Below, piece by piece: positions 14,337-18,263 of a stretch of DNA of 18,263 nt. Both the position numbers and the translations under genes were made by a program. Origin of the DNA: CAYSHJ01 sp964589725 (lineage in GTDB: Bacteria; Planctomycetota; Planctomycetia; Planctomycetales; Planctomycetaceae). The stretch is from positions 1-18,263 of the forward strand of contig CAZPUJ010000108.1 of assembly GCA_964589725.1 (NCBI GenBank), read 5' to 3'. Position 1 is the first letter of the stretch; every line of letters begins with the position of its first letter. The notes under the pieces are model-generated. The model searched no databases. It saw only the letters and a program-made list of their open reading frames with translations, and was not told the origin of the DNA.

Positions 14337-15407
14337 CTACTCGAGCGTTCGCCGCGCAATCCGGCGCGCCAGCACATCCGCATCGGCGAAGACAGTCGGA
14401 GTTCCGCCGGTGTGGACGAAAACGACATCCTGATTCGGAGCGAACAGCCCGCTTCGAATGTGATCGATCAAACCGGCCATCGCCTTCGCCGTGTAGACGT
14501 GATCGAGCAAGATGCCCTCCGTCCGCGCGAGCAGGATCATGGCTTCGATCCCGGTGTCTGAAGGGACTCCGTAAGCGGAACCGAGATACTTGCCGTCGAA
14601 CTGGATGTCGTCCGGCGTCAATCGCACGTCGATACCGGCGAGTTCGGCCGCTCGATTCGCTGTAGCCGATAATTCTTCGCGGCTGTCCCAGGGCCAGATC
14701 ATCGGCGCGATGCTTTTCACTGAAAACCGGACTCCGAGTACTTTCGCGGCGAGCGCCAAACCAGCTCCCGTCGACCCTGACGATGAGACGTACAGGGCGG
14801 CCGGTTCAAAGCCGCTCGCGGCCGATTGCTCAATAATCTCGGCCAAGCAAATCGCGTAACTCAGCGCCGCCAGCGGCAGCACGGTCGGACGATCCCACAA
14901 GTAGACCTTGCGCCCCCGCGAGCGAAACCGCTCCGCAACCTCGGCAATTTTTCGGTCGAGTGCCGGGCCAATCGACTCTTCGACGATCTCGATACTCGCG
15001 CCGACGATGTGGTCGAGCAACAAGTTCCCCTGGACGACATCCGGCCCAGCGGCTGGCTTGCCGCGACCAAGCACCAGATGAATATCGAGTCCCACCTTCG
15101 CGCACGCGGCGGCCGTTTGCCGGCAGTTGTTGCTCTGCACCCCCGCCCCCCACACGACCAAGTCAGCTCCCTTCGCAAGTGCGTCTGCGATCAAAAACTC
15201 ATTATGCCGCGCCTTGTTCCCGCCAAAGAGCAACCCCGTGCAATCATCCCGTTTGACCCAAATCCGCGGCCCGTTCGCACTCACCGCCTGGCTGAACCGA
15301 GGCAACAACTCCAACGGCGTTGGCAAATGCGCCAACGGCGTTCGTGGCACGCGAGCAATACATACCCGTAACTGTTCCGTGGTCAACAAACCTGAAGAAT
15401 CTGGCAT
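14337..15407 (-). CDS. PLP-dependent ACC deaminase / D-cysteine desulfhydrase
   Basis: The 356-residue protein is a fold-type II PLP enzyme of the 1-aminocyclopropane-1-carboxylate deaminase/D-cysteine desulfhydrase family. It would release ammonia (plus a keto acid, or plus H2S and pyruvate) from a small amino acid. Visible motifs are KRDD (52-55), PLP-Schiff-base Lys65 in GGNKARHNEF, substrate-binding QSNNCRQTAA (91-100), phosphate-binding SSSGSTGAG (208-216) and HTGGTP (332-337). D-cysteine desulfhydrase is the commoner activity in bacteria, but the residues seen do not decide between the two. The start at 15407 has AAAGGA 10 bases upstream and a promoter just before it; a more distal ATG at 15539 lies beyond that promoter, and its extension (KAAKFAK) is translated intergenic repeat. 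It is divergent from the amidohydrolase gene. Confidence 0.88.
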   Translation of the reverse strand: MPDSSGLLTTEQLRVCIARVPRTPLAHLPTPLELLPRFSQAVSANGPRIWVKRDDCTGLLFGGNKARHNEFLIADALAKGADLVVWGAGVQSNNCRQTAAACAKVGLDIHLVLGRGKPAAGPDVVQGNLLLDHIVGASIEIVEESIGPALDRKIAEVAERFRSRGRKVYLWDRPTVLPLAALSYAICLAEIIEQSAASGFEPAALYVSSSGSTGAGLALAAKVLGVRFSVKSIAPMIWPWDSREELSATANRAAELAGIDVRLTPDDIQFDGKYLGSAYGVPSDTGIEAMILLARTEGILLDHVYTAKAMAGLIDHIRSGLFAPNQDVVFVHTGGTPTVFADADVLARRIARRTLE

Positions 15408-15438
15408 CGTCGATTTCCTTTCGAAGATGAGCGCGGTG

Positions 15439-15466
15439 TTTATAGACGACTTCTCTCGAATCGCAA
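15439..15466 (-). promoter_or_regulatory. Sigma-70-type promoter for the PLP-enzyme gene
   Basis: On the minus strand, TTGCGA (15466-15461) and TATAAA (15444-15439) are separated by 16 bases and match consensus at 4 and 5 of 6 positions. Transcription would begin near 15432, about 25 bases before the ATG at 15407, with the ribosome-binding site in between. The spacing is good and supports the chosen start. Confidence 0.5.
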
Positions 15467-15509
15467 ACGGCTGACGGAGTGCGAATTCACAGATACGATG
15501 GCGGTCACT

Positions 15510-15582
15510 CTTCGCGAACTTCGCGGCCTTCTGTTCCAATATATGACTTCAATTTGAAAGGCAGACCGCAAAGAACGCGAAG
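15510..15582. repeat. Imperfect inverted repeat, CTTCGCGAACTTCGCGG type
   Basis: CTTCGCGAACTTCGCGGC at 15510-15527 faces ACCGCAAAGAACGCGAAG at 15565-15582 in inverted orientation, with a few mismatches. It lies in the divergent gap between the PLP-enzyme and amidohydrolase genes. It looks like a degenerate copy of an interspersed repeat. It would be transcribed in the leader of the amidohydrolase gene only if that promoter lies further upstream. Confidence 0.45.
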
Positions 15583-15644
15583 CAGTCAACGCAGCAAAAT
15601 TACTGATCACGGATTCGTGTTGTTTTCAGGTGTGGAGGCGCGTC

Positions 15645-17045
15645 ATGTTCCGACAGATTGTGTGCGTCATCGTGTCCTGCTGCGTCGAACTCAGCTTCGT
15701 CTCGTGTGTGCCTGCGCAGGCCACTCGGCAGACGGAGGCGTATCGGCGGATCAAGACGACGCTCGATTCCGTGCCCGCGATCGACACCCATGATCATCTT
15801 TGGCCGTTCGATAAACTGCCGGGATATCGGGAGACTAAGGCGGGCAAAGGGATGAACCTCGCCAGCATTTGGGGGAACAGTTATTGGACGCAGGTCGGGC
15901 GACTGACGCAGTGGCAGCCGAAAATGGAGTTCGACGACTGGTGGAAGGACGCGAAGGACGATTGGGATGACTCGCGAGGCACCAGCTTCTACCGCTACAC
16001 GGCCATCGCGTTGCAGGACTTGTACGGCATCGATTGGGACCGCGTCACCGATCAGCAAGCCCGCGATCTGGACCGCAAGATTTTCGACAACTATCGCGAC
16101 CCAAAATGGCTGCACCATGTCGTCACCGAGCGGGCCAACATCGAGTTGATGTTCAACGACCCGTACTGGGCACGGTTCTCGTTTCAGACGACCTACCCGT
16201 TTGAAGTACTGGTGTTCAACGTGACGTCGCTGGTGCGCGGGTTTCATGCGTCGGAATACGAAAACCCGTTCGATAGCCCGTTCGACTTCGCGACGAAGCA
16301 CGGTCTGCCAATGAACTCGCTGGACGATTTCTTGACGGTGCTTGACCGGCTGTTCCTGGAAGCGAAAGACAAAGGAGCCGTCTGTCTGAAATCGACGCTC
16401 GCGTATCAACGCACGCTGACGTTCGACCGCGTGCCTAAGGAGCGGGCTGAGGCAGCGTTCGGCAAGCGACGCACCGCGCTCACGCCGGAGCAGATCAAGG
16501 ACTTCGAGGATTTTGTCTTCTGGCGACTCTGTGAGTTGAGCGCGACGTACGAACTGCCGTTCCAAATCCACACGGGGCACGGACGTATTCAAAGCTCGAA
16601 CCCGCTCCTGTTGGTCGATCTGATCGAGGCGAATCTCAAAACGAAGTTCATCCTGTTTCACGGCGGTTATCCGTGGGTTGGCGAAACCGGCGCGATCCTG
16701 CTGCGGCATTGGCATCACGTTTGGATCGACAGCGTCTGGCTGCCGAGTCTCAGCTACTCGATGGGCAAACGCGCTTACCACGAATGGCTGGAGCAAATGC
16801 CGTCCACGCGAATCATGTGGGGCGGCGACTGCAATCATGGCGAAGGGATTTACGGCTCGACCGAACTGACTCGCCGCTGCATCGCCGAAGTCCTCGCCGA
16901 AAAAGTCGATCGCGGCGACCTGCTCGAAGAACACGCCAACCACATCGGCCGCCAAATCATGCGAGACAACGCGCTGGAGTTGTTCCCGCAACTCAAGGAC
17001 CGCCTTTGGAAGCACAAAGGCAAACCAGAGCCGACCGCGAAATGA
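15645..17045 (+). CDS. Secreted amidohydrolase-superfamily protein (uronate-isomerase-like)
   Basis: The 466-residue protein has an N-terminal signal peptide (hydrophobic to about residue 24, likely cleaved after PAQA, 23-26). A metal-dependent TIM-barrel of the amidohydrolase superfamily follows. Candidate ligands are His49 and His51 in DTHDHLWP, Lys249 in CLKSTLAYQ, His309 and His312 in IHTGHG, His339 in FHGGYPW, and the catalytic acid Asp395 in WGGDCNHG. The HDH pattern and LKS-AY motif resemble the Amidohydro_2/uronate-isomerase branch, but no substrate can be named. An exported location is unusual for uronate isomerase, which is cytoplasmic, so a different hydrolytic role is likely. GGAGG lies 6-7 bases before the ATG at 15645, which decides the start over an in-frame GTG at 15630. 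It is convergent with the small gene at 17103. Confidence 0.85.
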   Translation: MFRQIVCVIVSCCVELSFVSCVPAQATRQTEAYRRIKTTLDSVPAIDTHDHLWPFDKLPGYRETKAGKGMNLASIWGNSYWTQVGRLTQWQPKMEFDDWWKDAKDDWDDSRGTSFYRYTAIALQDLYGIDWDRVTDQQARDLDRKIFDNYRDPKWLHHVVTERANIELMFNDPYWARFSFQTTYPFEVLVFNVTSLVRGFHASEYENPFDSPFDFATKHGLPMNSLDDFLTVLDRLFLEAKDKGAVCLKSTLAYQRTLTFDRVPKERAEAAFGKRRTALTPEQIKDFEDFVFWRLCELSATYELPFQIHTGHGRIQSSNPLLLVDLIEANLKTKFILFHGGYPWVGETGAILLRHWHHVWIDSVWLPSLSYSMGKRAYHEWLEQMPSTRIMWGGDCNHGEGIYGSTELTRRCIAEVLAEKVDRGDLLEEHANHIGRQIMRDNALELFPQLKDRLWKHKGKPEPTAK

Positions 17046-17102
17046 GACGATGTCCTGGCCGGAACGACCGACAGCGGAGTCGCCGTCTCGCGATGGAGTT
17101 CC

Positions 17103-17579
17103 TCAGCCGGGTGATAGCGCAGGCTCGGGCGTCGGAGTTTGCAACTCGTTGCCGACCGGGCAGTCGGCTCTTTCGGCCGTGCTTTGCTGGGTGGGATCGG
17201 CCATTGTCTCGGGCCAGATGTGGAACCCGCCGCGTGTCAGTGCAAGTTGCAAAAACGGATCACGAATTTCCCACGTGCCCCAGATGCCTTTGCCTTCGTT
17301 GTAGCCGTGGTACACGACCGAATGGCGGCCAACGTAGCGCTTAATCCAGTGACAGACGCCGGTCTCGACTGAGTACTGGCCTTTGATCGTGAACTCGCCC
17401 ACCCAGTCGTAGCCAGTGCCGGTCATCACGCCCTCGGAAAACGTCAGCAACAACTCCGTCCGCTGCTGCACTACGATCGGAGGTTGCAGCCAGAAGCCGA
17501 TCCAGCGACACGACGGAAAACGATCGTCGCGTTCCAAATTCGGTGACGAGTTATTCGAGGCTGGATGATTCGAGGTCAT
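17103..17579 (-). CDS. Uncharacterised small Trp/Gly-rich beta-strand protein
   Basis: The 158-residue protein has no signal peptide or membrane segment. After a polar N-terminus (1-24) comes a Trp/Gly/Tyr-rich region that reads as successive beta strands: CRWIGFWLQPP, RTELLLTFSEGVMTGTGYDW, GEFTIKGQYS, WIKRYVGRHSVVYHGYNEG, GIWGTWEI and GGFHIWPE. The GxGxDWxGxFxIxGxY and YxGxHxVxYxGxxNEGxGIWGxWE patterns look like a conserved small beta-barrel (lipocalin-like) family. I recognise the pattern as recurring in planctomycete and other bacterial genomes but know no function for it. The start at 17579 has GGAAGG 12 bases upstream. It lies 80 bp downstream of the DUF1501 remnant on the same strand. 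Confidence 0.72.
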   Translation of the reverse strand: MTSNHPASNNSSPNLERDDRFPSCRWIGFWLQPPIVVQQRTELLLTFSEGVMTGTGYDWVGEFTIKGQYSVETGVCHWIKRYVGRHSVVYHGYNEGKGIWGTWEIRDPFLQLALTRGGFHIWPETMADPTQQSTAERADCPVGNELQTPTPEPALSPG

Positions 17580-17659
17580 GGTCGATTCGCCTTCCGGCAC
17601 TTCAAGTCTTTCATGGACGCACATGCGTTAGGTTCATCCGCGACGACGCACCATCACGT

Positions 17660-18061
17660 TCATGTCAACAGGCCGTCGATCTGTTGGCCGATGACGAGCG
17701 AGTTGGGGCGACGCAGCGGGTCGTGGATGATGGTGTTGGCGGGCATGCCGAGCAGGTGGTAGAGCCTGGCGGCGATATCTTTGAGGCCGTGGGGTTGCGA
17801 AGTGGGGAAGGCGGCGATCTTATCGGATGAGCCGTACACGACGCCGCGAGCGGTGCCGCCGCCGGCCAACGCGAGCGAATAGACCCACGGCCAGTGATCG
17901 CGGCCGGACGCGCTGTTCACTCGCGGTGTGCGTCCGAATTCGGCGTTGACGATCACCAGCGTACGGCCACACAGTCCGCCGACGCGCAGCAGTTCACGAC
18001 GCGTCAGGCAGTTCGCGCTGCGGAAACCGGCGCAGGCACTTTCGGCGCGGCCTTGCGGCAT
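17660..18061 (-). pseudogene. DUF1501-family remnant with a large internal deletion
   Basis: The frame is open for 133 residues. Residues 1-31 end with a typical DUF1501 Tat-signal start (CLTRRELLRVGGL). The next residues jump directly into the C-terminal block of the same family: RTLVIVNAEFGRTPRVN (33-49), GRDHWPWVYSLALAGGG, GVVYGSSDKIAAFP and LKDIAARLYHLLGM...GRP-like tail. About 300 central residues, including the N-terminal metal-site region, are missing. The two ends are joined in frame, so a short product could still be made but would lack half of the active site. A GTGAGG lies upstream of the ATG. An ISL3-like transposase end sits directly upstream, so insertion or recombination may have caused the damage. 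It complements the other DUF1501 remnant at 13424, which keeps the front and lacks the back. Confidence 0.85.
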
Positions 18062-18122
18062 ATGAGGACCTCACTTCAGACACAGGATCGTCACCTGCCG
18101 CAGAAATGAAGTCAACTAATCT

Positions 18123-18263
18123 GGCTTCCTCAACAGAATCTATGGGTGAATTCTGGTTCGGGAAGTGCTCCGAGGTTGTGATATAAGGCGATTTCGACGG
18201 CTTCATAGGTGCGGAAGCCGTAGGCTTTTCTGGTGGTCAATTTCACTTTGTTGTTCAAACCTT
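18123..18263 (-). mobile_element. Right end of an insertion sequence (ISL3-like), continues beyond window
   Basis: The transposase gene end and the few bases after its stop mark the edge of an insertion sequence. GGCTTCCTC (18123-18131, overlapping the stop codon) could be the terminal inverted repeat, since TIRs beginning GG-pyrimidine-rich are common in ISL3-type elements. The other end lies outside the window, so the boundary is a guess. Confidence 0.5.
18130..18263 (-). CDS. Transposase C-terminus, ISL3-like (partial)
   Basis: The last 43 codons of a transposase are visible: GLNNKVKLTTRKAYGFRTYE and then EIALYHNLGALPEPEFTHRFC before the stop at 18130-18132. The NNK-K--RKAYGFR stretch is characteristic of the C-terminal end of DDE transposases of the ISL3 (IS204/IS1001/IS1165) group, where it follows the last catalytic Glu. 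The catalytic residues lie outside the window. The frame is open to the edge. The element sits immediately upstream of the internally deleted DUF1501 gene. Confidence 0.72.
   Translation of the reverse strand, partial: GLNNKVKLTTRKAYGFRTYEAVEIALYHNLGALPEPEFTHRFC

Noticed and set aside
14292..14561. Plus-strand open frame after the DUF1501 remnant, considered as its missing C-terminus
   Set aside because: It is the antisense of the PLP enzyme gene and lacks the EFGRTPR and GRDHWP motifs expected for DUF1501.
15600..17015. A 471-codon open frame on the minus strand
   Set aside because: It is antisense to the amidohydrolase, which has family motifs, a signal peptide and a ribosome-binding site. 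The reverse frame stays open because of GC-rich codon use and resembles no protein family.
1..18263. CRISPR array, tRNA or rRNA genes
   Set aside because: No regularly spaced direct repeats were seen, and no cloverleaf with conserved T-loop bases or rRNA segments was recognised. The many repeats here are inverted, not direct arrays.

Overview
The window looks like chromosomal DNA of a planctomycete (Planctomycetota). The case rests on the gene families together: two DUF1501 (Tat-signal) gene remnants, a serine/threonine kinase with an N-terminal zinc ribbon and a C-terminal sulfatase-modifying-factor-like segment, a Uma2-family protein, a small Tat-signal protein next to an amidase, and a secreted uronate-isomerase-like amidohydrolase. 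Many short GC-rich palindromic repeats fill the gaps between genes. Coding DNA is GC-rich; one AT-rich island lies at about 5815-5935. No rRNA, tRNA or CRISPR array was seen.

Left part (1-5600): on the minus strand, the N-terminal 264 residues of seryl-tRNA synthetase (cut by the window edge), a HpcH/HpaI-type aldolase and a Uma2-family protein. A glutaminyl-cyclase-like M28 metallopeptidase follows on the plus strand, then the GTPase Der on the minus strand. Gaps between convergent genes are packed with hairpins.

Middle (5600-11360): a repeat-rich, partly AT-rich 0.7 kb gap precedes a likely two-gene plus-strand operon, a carbohydrate-type sulfotransferase and an APH/choline-kinase-like phosphotransferase. 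This pair probably modifies a cell-surface glycan or other small acceptor. A minus-strand pair follows (small Tat-signal protein, then amidase), and then a divergent plus-strand gene for a membrane-anchored PH-domain protein. A perfect 29-bp inverted repeat with a second palindrome nested inside lies between that gene and the kinase.

Right part (11356-18263): the kinase, whose C-terminal FGE-like domain breaks off and reads into non-domain sequence; a DUF1501 gene lacking its C-terminal third; a PLP-dependent ACC deaminase/D-cysteine desulfhydrase; the amidohydrolase; a small uncharacterised protein; a second DUF1501 gene reduced by an internal deletion to its extreme N-terminus joined to its C-terminus; and, at the edge, the last 43 codons of an ISL3-like transposase.

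Most of this is ordinary planctomycete accessory and housekeeping content. I do not see a convincing new defence or biosynthetic system. The features worth following up are the gene decay (two complementary DUF1501 remnants, the truncated kinase domain), the layered palindromic repeats that in places have become coding sequence, and the sulfotransferase-phosphotransferase pair.
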